Below, piece by piece: positions 36,030 through 45,250 of a stretch of 64,000 nucleotides of DNA; within the stretch, counting starts at the first letter, position 1; the number at the start of each line of letters is the position of its first letter. Origin of the DNA: Pseudohalocynthiibacter aestuariivivens (lineage in GTDB: Bacteria > Pseudomonadota > Alphaproteobacteria > Rhodobacterales > Rhodobacteraceae); the NCBI RefSeq assembly GCF_011040495.1, contig NZ_CP049037.1:2232001-2296000 (forward strand), given 5' to 3'. The translations under genes and the position numbers were made by a program. Under the pieces are notes generated by a model, which was not told the origin of the DNA, did not search any database, and worked only from the letters and a program-made list of their open reading frames with translations.

Positions 36030-37622
36030 CTAGCAACCACTGAAGAAGCGGGTTTCGTCGATCTCGATCAAGCAGGAGCGATCCTTGTCCCTTGCCTCTT
36101 CGAGAGCTTTGCGAAGTTCCTCGACCGAATTGGCCGTCCGCCCGTCGCAATCATAGGCCTCGGCCAGACGCATGAAGTCGGGGTGGTGGGGATCGCAGGC
36201 TATCGGCTTCATGCCTGCGTCGTTAAAGCCCTGTGCGATCATATCGTAACTACGATTGTTCCAAACGATCACGATCACCGGGATCCCGTATTCCGTCGAT
36301 GCAGAGAGTTCCGTCAGCGTGTACTGGATGCCCCCGTCGCCCATAACCGCAACGATGGGTCGGCTGTCGTCGCCAAGCCGCGCGCCCATGGCTGCGGGCA
36401 GGGCATAACCGAGGGTGCCAAAGCCGGTCGCCGCGCAGTAGAAGCTGCGGGGGCTGTCGGGGTGGAACTGGGCCGATGCGAAATAGGCGGGTTGGGTGGA
36501 ATCCCCCACCATCACGTAGTCACCCAAGGCATCTGAAAGGCACGCAAAGAAACGGTCGTAGCGGCTGTCGTCCACCCCCTGCAGCCGCGCGTTCATGGCA
36601 GCGGTGCGTGCCTTGCCATCGCGTTCGGCCACGGTTAGTCCGGCTAGCAGCGCTTCGACCGCAAGCCGACTGTCGGACAGGATCGAACAGCTCGCCGGCA
36701 CGTTTCCGGTCAGTTGCGGCAGGGCGTTATCGATGCGCACAACCTTGTCGCGGTCGATCGCGAAACGGCCGTTGAAGAAATAGTCATAGTCGGTTTGACC
36801 GAACTCCGTCCCGATCGCCAGAACCAGATCGGCATGGTCGTAAAGCTGGCGCACCTCATCGAAGGCGGGACTGCCGCGCACGAGCAGCGGGTGGTCGCCG
36901 CGCAGCAGGCCCTTGGCATTTTGGGTCAGCGTGGTCGGCGCATCCACACGCTCGACCAACTCTGCGATCAGGTCCGCAGCCGGGATGGCGCCACCGCCCA
37001 GCGCGATGACTGGCGCCTTGGCCGATGCGATGCGCTTCAGCGCAGTTGCAAGCATTGCGGGGTCGGGCGCGGCCTTGCCGGGCATCGGCCAAGGCTGGGT
37101 GTCGAGCGTATCCGCCGCAGCCGTGATCACGTCGAGCGGCAACGTGATATGCACCGGGCCGGGGCGACCGGAATGGAAGGTAGCAAAGGCCCGCGCAATT
37201 AACTGTGGCAGGATCGCTGGATCGGTGACGCGTTGCGACCAGCGCGAACAATGGGACATCGCCTGCGCAAGGTCGTCGACTTCGTGTAGCAGTCCGCTGG
37301 CTAGACCGACGCTTCGGGTCGGGTTGTCGGCTGAGATGACCAGCATGGGAATGCTGTCCTGCAACGCCTGGGCCATCGGGGTCATAATGTTGAATGCGCC
37401 GGGGCCGGAGATTGTAAAGCAAACCGCTGGCTTACCGGTTGCCCGGGCATAACCATCGGCCATAAAGCCACAGCCCTGTTCGTGCCGGGGCGAGATATGT
37501 CGCATGTTGCTTGACCCGAGCCCGCGATAAAGCTCGATCGTGTGGGTGCCGGGGATTCCGAAGGCGTGATCGACGCCGTAGGCTTCCAGCAGTTCCACCA
37601 ACTTTTCACCACAGGTCGTCAC
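36030..37622 (-). CDS. Thiamine-diphosphate decarboxylase, 2-ketoarginine decarboxylase (AruI)-like
   Basis: 530-residue member of the acetolactate-synthase superfamily. The catalytic Glu48 lies in PRHEQGCGFMADGYAR, the middle FAD-like domain is GNPxxGG-type (ALGGGAIPAADLIAELV), and the C-terminal thiamine motif is GDGGIQYTLTELSASTEYG ... NNRSYD. Beside a ureohydrolase and a polar amino-acid transporter it best fits AruI, which converts 5-guanidino-2-oxopentanoate to 4-guanidinobutanal. Acetolactate-synthase-like enzymes are hard to tell apart, so this is moderate. It begins with GTG overlapping the ureohydrolase stop by 4 bases (GTGA). Confidence 0.8.
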   Translation of the reverse strand: MTTCGEKLVELLEAYGVDHAFGIPGTHTIELYRGLGSSNMRHISPRHEQGCGFMADGYARATGKPAVCFTISGPGAFNIMTPMAQALQDSIPMLVISADNPTRSVGLASGLLHEVDDLAQAMSHCSRWSQRVTDPAILPQLIARAFATFHSGRPGPVHITLPLDVITAAADTLDTQPWPMPGKAAPDPAMLATALKRIASAKAPVIALGGGAIPAADLIAELVERVDAPTTLTQNAKGLLRGDHPLLVRGSPAFDEVRQLYDHADLVLAIGTEFGQTDYDYFFNGRFAIDRDKVVRIDNALPQLTGNVPASCSILSDSRLAVEALLAGLTVAERDGKARTAAMNARLQGVDDSRYDRFFACLSDALGDYVMVGDSTQPAYFASAQFHPDSPRSFYCAATGFGTLGYALPAAMGARLGDDSRPIVAVMGDGGIQYTLTELSASTEYGIPVIVIVWNNRSYDMIAQGFNDAGMKPIACDPHHPDFMRLAEAYDCDGRTANSVEELRKALEEARDKDRSCLIEIDETRFFSGC

Positions 37623-38674
37623 GCGCGTCGCTCCCCCTTGAGGCTGGGGCTGAAAGCCGCCAAGCTGATCATCTCGAGCAGCACCTGCGCTGCGTTCCGC
37701 GCCGTGTTCTCGCCCGGATCAAGTGCCGGGGACACCTCCACCACGTCGCCGCCAACAACATTCACCCCGACGAGACCGCGCAGCAGGGTCAGCACCTCGT
37801 GCGGGGTCAGCCCGGCAGGTTCGGGCGTCCCGGTGCCCGGTGCGTAGGCGGGGTCGAGTGAGTCGACATCGAAGGAAAGATACGTTGGTCCGTCGCCCAC
37901 CACCGCACGGCACTTTTCGATCAGTGCCGGCAGGCCCATTTGGGCGACCTCGCGGCATTCGACCACGGTCATGCCCGCAAGATGCGAGAACTCGTAGCTG
38001 AAGGTGGCAGAACCGCGAATGCCGATCTGGATAGTCCGCCTCGGGTCGAGCACCCCCTCCAGCACGGCATTGCGGAATGGCGCACCATGGTGAAAGCGCT
38101 CTTCGTCATAGATGCCACCGGTGTCGGCGTGGGCGTCGATATGAATCATGCCCACCGGCGCGTCTTTGCCGACGGCGCGCAAGATCGGATGGCTGATGGA
38201 GTGATCACCCCCGACGGAAAAGGGCATCACCCCACTGGCAACCAGCCGGGCGATAAACACCTCAATATCCTCGTGACACTTATCAAGGTGGAAACGGCTC
38301 CGGAAGGGAACGTCACCGATGTCCGCCACCTCAAGCTCGTGCACCGGGGCGATGTTCAGCACCTCATTGTGCGGTCCGATCCGTTCGATCACGCGGAGCG
38401 CCCGTGGACCAAAGCGCGCGCCATTGCGGTTGGTCACACCAAGATCCATCGGCATGCCAATCAGCGCCAGTTGAAGCTGTTCGAGCGTTTCATCAGTCAT
38501 CGGGCGAACCGGGGCATCCAAGAGCGAGGGGATACCCGCATAGGGGGCAGGTCGGAACTCGCCCGGACCGGCCATCAGGCGCGCGGTGCGCTGCAGCCCT
38601 TCGTCCAGAAAGAACCCACTTCCGGCGTTGGCAAAATTTTCTCTCAGTTCTTCCAGAGACATGTTCTTTTTCAC
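37619..38674 (-). CDS. Ureohydrolase (agmatinase / guanidinobutyrase-like)
   Basis: 351-residue arginase/agmatinase-family enzyme. Mn-binding motifs SVGGDHSISHP, IHIDAHADTG and SFDVDSLDPAYAPGTGTPE are intact, and HHGAPFRNAVLEG is typical of guanidino-acid hydrolases. It cleaves a guanidino group to urea and an amine; next to an AruI-like enzyme, 4-guanidinobutyrate to GABA is the likeliest. I chose the GTG at 38674 with GGGAAG six bases upstream; an ATG four codons later is possible. First gene of the seven-gene minus-strand operon. Confidence 0.87.
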   Translation of the reverse strand: MKKNMSLEELRENFANAGSGFFLDEGLQRTARLMAGPGEFRPAPYAGIPSLLDAPVRPMTDETLEQLQLALIGMPMDLGVTNRNGARFGPRALRVIERIGPHNEVLNIAPVHELEVADIGDVPFRSRFHLDKCHEDIEVFIARLVASGVMPFSVGGDHSISHPILRAVGKDAPVGMIHIDAHADTGGIYDEERFHHGAPFRNAVLEGVLDPRRTIQIGIRGSATFSYEFSHLAGMTVVECREVAQMGLPALIEKCRAVVGDGPTYLSFDVDSLDPAYAPGTGTPEPAGLTPHEVLTLLRGLVGVNVVGGDVVEVSPALDPGENTARNAAQVLLEMISLAAFSPSLKGERRA

Positions 38675-38989
38675 GGCGTACTTCCCAATTCGTGGCCAAG
38701 GGATACTGCCAGCTTTGCGCACCTCCAAAAACTGCACAGCGCGCAACAACTGTTTCATGAATGGCGGACATACGACGCGCCGACACCCCAGCTGAAGGGA
38801 GCAGACGCCCCAAGTCGCGCTGATCGCGACTGTTGCTGTAACCGTCTGTTGGATTGGATTTTTGCAATCCCGCAGTGGCGCAAAAATGCGGTCGGGGACC
38901 AGCGCGAACGCGAAGACGGGTTAACCGTTCACGAACGCCCCTCTCATCGAAACCTTGTTTCGCCTGCCGGGCAGTGGGCGTTCCCGCGA

Positions 38990-39049
38990 TGGCAGGAACA
39001 CCGCAACGTCGATTGGCACTACATCGCGCCCGGCCAGCCAATGCGAAAC
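38990..39049 (+). pseudogene. IS3-family transposase remnant (OrfB fragment)
   Basis: A short plus-strand stretch encodes WQEHRNVDWHYIAPGQPMRN. This matches the conserved segment of IS3-family DDE transposases (usually WHYIAPGKPMQNGFVES) just before the catalytic Glu; the frame diverges immediately after. No intact insertion sequence or inverted repeats were found around it, so it is a decayed relic in the gap 38675-39113. Confidence 0.6.
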
Positions 39050-39113
39050 GGCCGAAGCGGGACCAAAGCCTGAGCAGCGCCAACCCAAATTAGCGGGTTC
39101 TCAGGCGAGCAGG

Positions 39114-40427
39114 TCACACTCTGGACAATAAATCCGGGAGAAATAGCACGATCTGCGGAAACATGACCAAAAGGATGACAGCGATTATCATTAGGATGAA
39201 AAAAGGAATCGCAGCGCGGGCTATCAGTCCGAGGCTTTCGCCGGTTAGCCCCTGAATAACAAACAGGTTAAGACCAAGAGGTGGCGTGATAAGTCCGACT
39301 TCGACCATAATCACCAAAAACACCCCGTACCAAACCGGATCGAAACCAGCCTGCACAACGATTGGCAGCGTGACCGGCAGCGTCATGACTGCAATAGAGA
39401 TCCCGTCAAGAAAGCAGCCCAGCAAAATGTAGAACAGGGCAAGCAGTGCAACCAGTGCATAGGGATTGGCGTTCAAGGAACCGATGGCTCCGGCAACATT
39501 CTGAGGCAAGTGTAAATACCCCATTGCCGAACTCAGAAAACTGGCTGCAATTAATATGATGCAGATAGAACACGAGGACATTACCGCACTCATTCCGCTT
39601 TCCCAGATCATTTTCAGGCTCAGTTGTCGCAAAGCAGCCAGTACGACCAAGGCGGCAGCCACACCGACCGCAGCAGCTTCGGATGGAGTGGCAAGCCCTG
39701 AGTAAATGCTACCCAAAACAAGACCCATCAAGATGACAACTGGCCCCAACTGTGCTAGCTCGCAGAGCTGCGCACGCAATCCGCTGGCCCCTCCTATGTC
39801 TGGCGACGAGGCGGGATCACGAAAATGGCGGTAGGCGATGTATGCCGAAAAGAGAGCGCTGATTAGTATCCCCGGAAGAATTCCTGCAGCGAATAGTTTG
39901 ATGATAGAAACCTCGGCCAGAACGCCGTAGATAATCAGCATGATGGACGGGGGGATCAGTAATCCCAAACTGCCAGCACCAGCCAGAGACCCAATGGCAA
40001 GCTGACGATCATAGCCCATATCCTTCAGCGTCGGCAGGGTTATTTTCCCCACGGTTGCCGTGGTTGCTGTGCTGGATCCCGAGACAGACGCAAACATCGT
40101 GCATCCCAACACATTAGAGTGCAGCAATCCCCCCGGCAAACCACCTATAACCGGGCGCAGACCACGAAAAATTCGATCGGAAATGTCGGATCGGAAAACC
40201 AGATCACCCATAAAGATAAACAAAGGTATCGCAGCAAGCTCCCATTTCATCGCGCTGGACAGCACAACCTTGGTGGCGATCGCACCGATGCGATCAAATG
40301 GGAAACCCAGAACAATCATCAGACTTAGCGTAGCAACGACGAGAATCCCTGCAAAAATCGGCATGCCTGAGCCGAGAAAAACAAACAGTAACAACAGAAC
40401 AATTAGGCCAATTAGCAAAGGTTCCAC
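39114..40427 (-). CDS. dctM: TRAP transporter large permease (DctM)
   Basis: 437-residue, about 12-helix DctM-family subunit. GSGMPIFAGILV near the N-terminus, ASVSGSSTATTATVGKITLP, and EVGLITPPLGLNLFVIQG at the C-terminus. It carries out sodium-driven uptake of a carboxylate with the small permease and DctP. GTG start with AAAGGA six bases upstream. Third of three TRAP genes in transcription order. Confidence 0.93.
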   Translation of the reverse strand: MEPLLIGLIVLLLLFVFLGSGMPIFAGILVVATLSLMIVLGFPFDRIGAIATKVVLSSAMKWELAAIPLFIFMGDLVFRSDISDRIFRGLRPVIGGLPGGLLHSNVLGCTMFASVSGSSTATTATVGKITLPTLKDMGYDRQLAIGSLAGAGSLGLLIPPSIMLIIYGVLAEVSIIKLFAAGILPGILISALFSAYIAYRHFRDPASSPDIGGASGLRAQLCELAQLGPVVILMGLVLGSIYSGLATPSEAAAVGVAAALVVLAALRQLSLKMIWESGMSAVMSSCSICIILIAASFLSSAMGYLHLPQNVAGAIGSLNANPYALVALLALFYILLGCFLDGISIAVMTLPVTLPIVVQAGFDPVWYGVFLVIMVEVGLITPPLGLNLFVIQGLTGESLGLIARAAIPFFILMIIAVILLVMFPQIVLFLPDLLSRV

Positions 40428-40438
40428 AAATTATCCTT

Positions 40439-40918
40439 TCATTTCAAACGGATTTGACCGTTTGTAACGAGTGCAACAAATCGGACAGCCAACAACAAAA
40501 GAAAAGCAGCCAAACCAACAAGAACCACGGCCTCGGGAATCCAAAGAGGAACTTCCGCAATTGTTTCGCTGACACGGCCGCGGGAAAAGTTTCGCATCGC
40601 GCTAAGTCCGATGTAGTAAGTCAGTCCGCCGCAGATCGCGAAGGTGGCAGCGGTCGTGAACAAATCGAGTATCTTGCGGGGGCGCGAACGCTGCACCACA
40701 GTCTCGATCAGGCTGACCCTGATCAAATTGTTCGTTATTGCCGCGCGCGGCAGCGCGAGAAACGTCATGGCTGCGGTGCCGTAGCCGACGAATTCATCGA
40801 GTACATAGGTTGAGCTATACAGAAAGCTTCGCAGGAATATCTCGAGTAGGATATGCCCGACCATCAACAGCATAATGATCCCAGCCAAAGCGGCCATAAA
40901 GTTGCTGAGTTTTATCAA
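40439..40918 (-). CDS. dctQ: TRAP transporter small permease (DctQ)
   Basis: 159-residue protein with four predicted membrane helices, the DctQ family's usual size. The segment LLEIFLRSFLYSSTYVLDEFVGY fits the family's conserved N-terminal region. The best frame begins with TTG at 40918; the first ATG (40897) lacks a ribosome-binding site and would remove part of helix 1. Lies between DctP and DctM genes. Confidence 0.86.
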   Translation of the reverse strand: MIKLSNFMAALAGIIMLLMVGHILLEIFLRSFLYSSTYVLDEFVGYGTAAMTFLALPRAAITNNLIRVSLIETVVQRSRPRKILDLFTTAATFAICGGLTYYIGLSAMRNFSRGRVSETIAEVPLWIPEAVVLVGLAAFLLLLAVRFVALVTNGQIRLK

Positions 40919-41003
40919 GATCCAACCCCTGTTTCGATGTCAGAATGAAACTGCCGACCCGCAAATGCTGAGCCGGCAGTAAAGTGGATGTTATGGGAAG
41001 CAA

Positions 41004-41993
41004 TCAGTTGTCTGCTGCGTATGCATCGATAATGGCTTGACCTTCGTCGCCGGCACGCTCCAACCAGACGGCGATTGCTGCTTGGCCAGAGGCTTTGAGC
41101 ATATCCATATAACCGTCATCAAATGCGGATTCGATCGTGACACCGCGTTCCTGCGCACGCCCAAAATTCGCTTGAACGCGCGGCCCGACAATTGCCCACT
41201 GGTTCCTTGATACCTCTTCGGCAGCTTCCAGCACGGCGGCGCGGTGCTCATCGCTCAGGCTATTCAGCACGTCGTTGTTAATTGTCGCGATGTTCAACGG
41301 TGTACCGATGGCAATCGGCATGTAGTACGAAAGAAGTTCGTCAAACTGCCCTGACAGACCAGCTTCGGTTGACGTCAACACTGCGTCGATGCCCCCCGTC
41401 GAAAGCTGGGGCACCACGTCTGCCCAACTCAACTGAATCGGAGATGCCCCCGCTTCCTTCAGCGTAATGGTGCCCAGTTGATCATAGGTGCGGACCTTTA
41501 AATTGGCGAGGCTCTCCGCATTCAGGATAGGCTCTTTGGCCCAGATACCTGCAGGTGGCCAAGGCGACGCCCACAAAAGCGTTTGATTGTTGTCTTCCAG
41601 TACCTCTTCGTATTCTGCGCGTGCAACGTCGAAGAGGCGGCGAGCATCGTCGAAATCTTCGGTCAGGAAGGGTAGGCCCGAAAGTTGAAAAATTGGGTGA
41701 ACCCCAGCCAGCGGGCCAGTAAACGTATCAGCCAGCGGAACGGCTCCGTCGGCAACCGCATCCAATTGATCTTTTGAGCGGAAACCCAGCGAAGCACCGA
41801 AATGAAGTGTAATCTCGATGTCACCATCTGTCTTTTCACTGACCAACTTTGCGAACAGTTTATCGCCTTCTGCGTGGATTGATTGATCGCCATATTCGTT
41901 AGCCATATCCCATTTGACTGACTGTGCTTCAACGACTGAGGCACCTGTCATCAGAACTGCGGCTGCGAACGTAGATTTTATTATATTTTTCAC
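41004..41993 (-). CDS. dctP: TRAP transporter periplasmic solute-binding protein (DctP)
   Basis: 329-residue DctP-family protein. Signal peptide with VLMTGASVVEA, then WDMANEYGDQSIHAEGDKLFAKLVSEKTDG, the family's N-terminal fold, and later LKVRTYDQLGTITLKEAGA with the conserved arginine that binds the ligand's carboxylate. I chose GTG at 41993 with AAGGA upstream; a long in-frame extension overlaps the thiolase and is not real. The ligand is presumably the substrate activated by the CoA ligase upstream. Confidence 0.9.
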   Translation of the reverse strand: MKNIIKSTFAAAVLMTGASVVEAQSVKWDMANEYGDQSIHAEGDKLFAKLVSEKTDGDIEITLHFGASLGFRSKDQLDAVADGAVPLADTFTGPLAGVHPIFQLSGLPFLTEDFDDARRLFDVARAEYEEVLEDNNQTLLWASPWPPAGIWAKEPILNAESLANLKVRTYDQLGTITLKEAGASPIQLSWADVVPQLSTGGIDAVLTSTEAGLSGQFDELLSYYMPIAIGTPLNIATINNDVLNSLSDEHRAAVLEAAEEVSRNQWAIVGPRVQANFGRAQERGVTIESAFDDGYMDMLKASGQAAIAVWLERAGDEGQAIIDAYAADN

Positions 41994-42034
41994 GTATGGA
42001 TCCTTCCTTGCTGGTGTAAAACAGGCCGAGAGGG

Positions 42035-43183
42035 TCACAGCGTTGCGCCGCTTCCCAGAATTAGCGTGGCTTGGTGTGAAAGTGTGCCGCCGTTGCCGTG
42101 GGCAATGGCGGTTTCCGCCTGATCGACTTGGCGTTCTCCAGCAGTGCCACGCAACTGCTGCACTGCTTCGTTGATGCAGATGAGCCCGTACATCCCCGGA
42201 TGAGCGTGACACAAACCACCGCCATTGGTGTTGACAGGTAGCCTGCCCCCCGGTGTGATCACCCGGTCGCGTACTAGACCTGCACCTTCGCCCTTTTTCG
42301 CGAACCCCAGGTCCTCAAGAAAAAGCAAAACATTCAGGGTAAATGCGTCGTACAACTCGACCAGATCAATATCCTCAGGGCCTAGCCCTGCCATCGCATA
42401 AGCACGGGCAGACGAGTCGGTTGCCGCCGTCGTGGTAAAATCAGGCATCTGTGCAATCTCACGGTGCCAGTGCGCGCTACCAGCTCCCAACAGGTAAACC
42501 GGCTTTTGCTGCATATCCCGCGCACGATCCGCCCGAGATAGGACCAATGCCACGCCACCATCACTCAGCAGGCAGCAATCGTAACGGCAGAACGGAGCCG
42601 CAATCTGACGCTGCGCCAAGTAGTCGGAGATCGTAATGGGATCACGCAGTTCCGCCTCGGGATTGAGGGCAGCCCATTCGCGCGCGGCCATGTGAACCCG
42701 GCCAAAATCTTCGCGGGTGGCATCAAATTCATGCAAATAGCGCGATGCGGCCAAGGCATAGCCCGAAAGCGGCACCATCGGCTCCCACGGCTGTTCGCTC
42801 TGGGGTGTCTCGACCAATCCATTGAGGTTCATCGACGACCGCGCGTTCGAGCCATAGAGGATCAGGACGTTGTTACATAGGCCCGCTTCAATTGCTGCCG
42901 CTGCGTGGGTGACGTAATTCATGTACGACGACCCGCCAACCATATCCGCAGAAGACCATTTCGGATGAATTCCCAACTGTTCGGCTGCAGATAACGTCGG
43001 AAAGAAATGGTAAAACGTTGCGGCACAAAGACCGTCGACATCTGCCATCGTCAGGCCGGCATCTATCACAGCACGATGCGCCGCCTGTTCCATAAGCTCC
43101 ATTGCGCTCCAGCCGGGCGTTTGCCCGACACCAAAAGAGCCCAATCCTGTGATCGCCACTGATCCGCGAAGAGAACTACCCAT
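42035..43183 (-). CDS. Thiolase-fold acyltransferase (SCP2-thiolase-like)
   Basis: 382-residue thiolase-superfamily protein. AITGLGSFGVGQTPGWSAMEL at the N-terminus, then DMVGGSSYMNYVTHAAAAI where typical thiolases carry the nucleophilic Cys, so that Cys is absent. C-terminal VNTNGGGLCHAHPGMYGL and AIAHGNGGTLSHQATLIL retain the His motif. Proteins of this kind pair with an OB-fold DUF35 partner, which is the adjacent gene, and act in side-chain or aldol-type CoA chemistry. Exact reaction unknown. Confidence 0.85.
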   Translation of the reverse strand: MGSSLRGSVAITGLGSFGVGQTPGWSAMELMEQAAHRAVIDAGLTMADVDGLCAATFYHFFPTLSAAEQLGIHPKWSSADMVGGSSYMNYVTHAAAAIEAGLCNNVLILYGSNARSSMNLNGLVETPQSEQPWEPMVPLSGYALAASRYLHEFDATREDFGRVHMAAREWAALNPEAELRDPITISDYLAQRQIAAPFCRYDCCLLSDGGVALVLSRADRARDMQQKPVYLLGAGSAHWHREIAQMPDFTTTAATDSSARAYAMAGLGPEDIDLVELYDAFTLNVLLFLEDLGFAKKGEGAGLVRDRVITPGGRLPVNTNGGGLCHAHPGMYGLICINEAVQQLRGTAGERQVDQAETAIAHGNGGTLSHQATLILGSGATL

Positions 43184-43186
43184 ATT

Positions 43187-43591
43187 TTAATCCGCCCGTT
43201 TCGCGGGCTCGAACAGAACCACTGATTGATCGCCGTCTTTGAACGATCCAAAATCGGGAACGGCGACGACTGCCGTGACGGCCATGCCGATTTCCACGAG
43301 TTCTGGCGCGATACCGACGACACGCGTCATCATCCGGGGGCCTTCTTCTAGCTCAACGACTGCGATGTTGTAGCTTCCGCCACGTTCTACTTTGCGCGCC
43401 ACCACAGTGACCGCATAGACAGTCCCTCTGCCCGACGCATCGACCCAATCGAGAGCATCTTTGTCAGTATGAGATCGGCTACGTGGAGGATAGTAAAACT
43501 CGCCCATCGCGCGGCTTTGCTGAAGGGCAAAACGGCCCTGATTCAGCATCTCTGCATGTTGGGCCAAAGGGCCTTTACCCTGCGCGGCCAT
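43187..43591 (-). CDS. OB-fold (DUF35-type) protein
   Basis: 134-residue partner protein of SCP2-type thiolases. GEFYYPPRSRSHTDKDALDWVD at the N-terminus resembles the helical and rubredoxin-like part, but no zinc-ribbon cysteines are present at all. The OB fold is GTVYAVTVV ... YNIAVVELEEGPRMMTRVVG. It is probably a dimer-partner of the thiolase downstream. Its ATG overlaps the CoA ligase stop by one base (TGATG). Confidence 0.82.
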   Translation of the reverse strand: MAAQGKGPLAQHAEMLNQGRFALQQSRAMGEFYYPPRSRSHTDKDALDWVDASGRGTVYAVTVVARKVERGGSYNIAVVELEEGPRMMTRVVGIAPELVEIGMAVTAVVAVPDFGSFKDGDQSVVLFEPAKRAD

Positions 43592-45141
43592 CACGCCGAC
43601 TTCGAGCTCAAGCTGTGTGTATAACTGGCGATAATCTCCAGCTTCTGGATCTTGCCCGTCGGGCCCTTGGGTAAGTTTTCCCAGATCTCGATTTTTTTGG
43701 GTATCTTGAAGTTTGCGATTTTACCACGGCAGTAAGCGCGCAGTTCCTCACCAGTCACAGAACCCCCGCTGCTGAGGCTGACAACCGCCTGAATCCTGTC
43801 ACCCCATTTTGGGTCAGGAAGCCCGAATACGCAAACTTCGTTAACACATTCATGCTCGGCCAGGCAGTTCTCAATCTCGACCGGAAAAATATTGTAACCT
43901 CCGGACTTAATGCGGAATTTCGCACGGTCCTTGAGGAAGACGAAACCTTCTTCGTCCATCATTGCAATGTCGCCGGTATGCAGCCAGCCATCGCGAACTG
44001 TCTCAGCGTATTGAATGTCCTGATTCCAGTAACCTGGAATCACATATGGCGTGTTGATCAACAGCTCACCAACTTCGCCAGCCGGTAACGCGCTGCCATC
44101 GTCGTCAACAATTTTCGTCTCGGCGAAATACAATGGTCTGCCGATGCTCTCCAGACAATGATGACCCTCTTTCAACGCGCGCTCATGGTCGGTCGCGGTC
44201 AGCATCATGCTCATGCCCATCAGTTCAGTGGTGCCGTACATCTGCAAGAAGCGGCAGCCAAACGCCTTGAGCGCGTCGCGAATGGTGGCTGGTGGGATCG
44301 GTGCCGAACCATAGCCCAACTGCCGGATCGAAGAGCAGTCATATTTCGTAATCAACCCAGAGGTCAGCAGGCTGTTAAGCATGGTGGGGACCAAAACACA
44401 GATTGTGGCCCGCTCTCGCTCGATGAGGGTCAGCGCCGTTTTGGCATCCCATTCACCGATGATGGCACATTTGGTACCCTGAAAAAGGTTGCGCAAAAGG
44501 TGCATTATTGGCACCCCCGATGCGGGCATCGCATGCAGCCAGACGTCATCAGGCGTCGCGCCTTCTGCGAGTGCAATTGCCGCCATAGATTCCAGCATCA
44601 TGCGATGTGGGTAGATTGCCCCTTTGGGCAGGCCGGTAGAGCCGGTCGTATAGCAGATCATCAGGCGGTCGCCGGGAGTTTGTTCAAACGCTCCGCACTC
44701 GATGCCGCTCGTTATTAGCGTTTCATAGTCATGCTTAAGGTCGTGGCTCGCACCGATGCCAACCAAAATCGGCTTGCGAGCACTATGCAACAGAGCTGCC
44801 TCAGCTATCGCGAGCAAATCAGCCTGAACAAATAGCACACTCACACCGGAATCGTCGATCAACGCTCCGATCTCTGGTGGCGCCAAGCGATAGTTAAGAC
44901 CGACGCGGATGGCACCGATTTTGGCGCAAGCTCCAATGGTCTCAACCACCTCGATCGAGTCCTTTAGAATGACACCTATGCGGTCGCCGCGTGCTACGTT
45001 CCACGACTTCAATATGTGAGCAAGAGCGTCAGTTCGCTGGTCGAGCTGCTTCCAGCTGATGCGACGATTCAGTTCAACATAAGCGTCCTGACGGCCATAA
45101 CGCCGTGCATTTCTATTGATCAATGTGCCGAGTGACAGCAT
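43591..45141 (-). CDS. AMP-dependent acyl-CoA synthetase/ligase
   Basis: 516-residue ANL-superfamily enzyme. P-loop YTTGSTGLPKGA, core YGTTELMGM, hinge GWLHTGD, IKSGGYNIFPVEIEN and the catalytic Lys in GPTGKIQK. It activates a carboxylic acid to an adenylate and then a CoA thioester. Likely substrate: the acid imported by the TRAP system. Start at 45141 (a start nine codons earlier is possible). First gene of the minus-strand CoA operon, with a TetR-type palindrome 96 bases upstream. Confidence 0.9.
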   Translation of the reverse strand: MLSLGTLINRNARRYGRQDAYVELNRRISWKQLDQRTDALAHILKSWNVARGDRIGVILKDSIEVVETIGACAKIGAIRVGLNYRLAPPEIGALIDDSGVSVLFVQADLLAIAEAALLHSARKPILVGIGASHDLKHDYETLITSGIECGAFEQTPGDRLMICYTTGSTGLPKGAIYPHRMMLESMAAIALAEGATPDDVWLHAMPASGVPIMHLLRNLFQGTKCAIIGEWDAKTALTLIERERATICVLVPTMLNSLLTSGLITKYDCSSIRQLGYGSAPIPPATIRDALKAFGCRFLQMYGTTELMGMSMMLTATDHERALKEGHHCLESIGRPLYFAETKIVDDDGSALPAGEVGELLINTPYVIPGYWNQDIQYAETVRDGWLHTGDIAMMDEEGFVFLKDRAKFRIKSGGYNIFPVEIENCLAEHECVNEVCVFGLPDPKWGDRIQAVVSLSSGGSVTGEELRAYCRGKIANFKIPKKIEIWENLPKGPTGKIQKLEIIASYTHSLSSKSA

Positions 45142-45236
45142 TCCTCGGTTTCTCCCAACATATCCCATTTACAAACAAGCACTCCACCAGGCCCGTGCGC
45201 GCAATGGGATGTTTGTTTCTATTACTTCACGAAGTG

Positions 45237-45250
45237 AGTGAACGTTCGCT
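45237..45250. promoter_or_regulatory. TetR-type operator, CoA-ligase operon
   Basis: AGTGAACGTTCGCT, a near-perfect 14-bp dyad centred on AACGTT. An almost identical site lies at 49771-49784 upstream of the luciferase-like operon. It probably binds the TetR protein encoded at 49974-50942. Confidence 0.65.
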
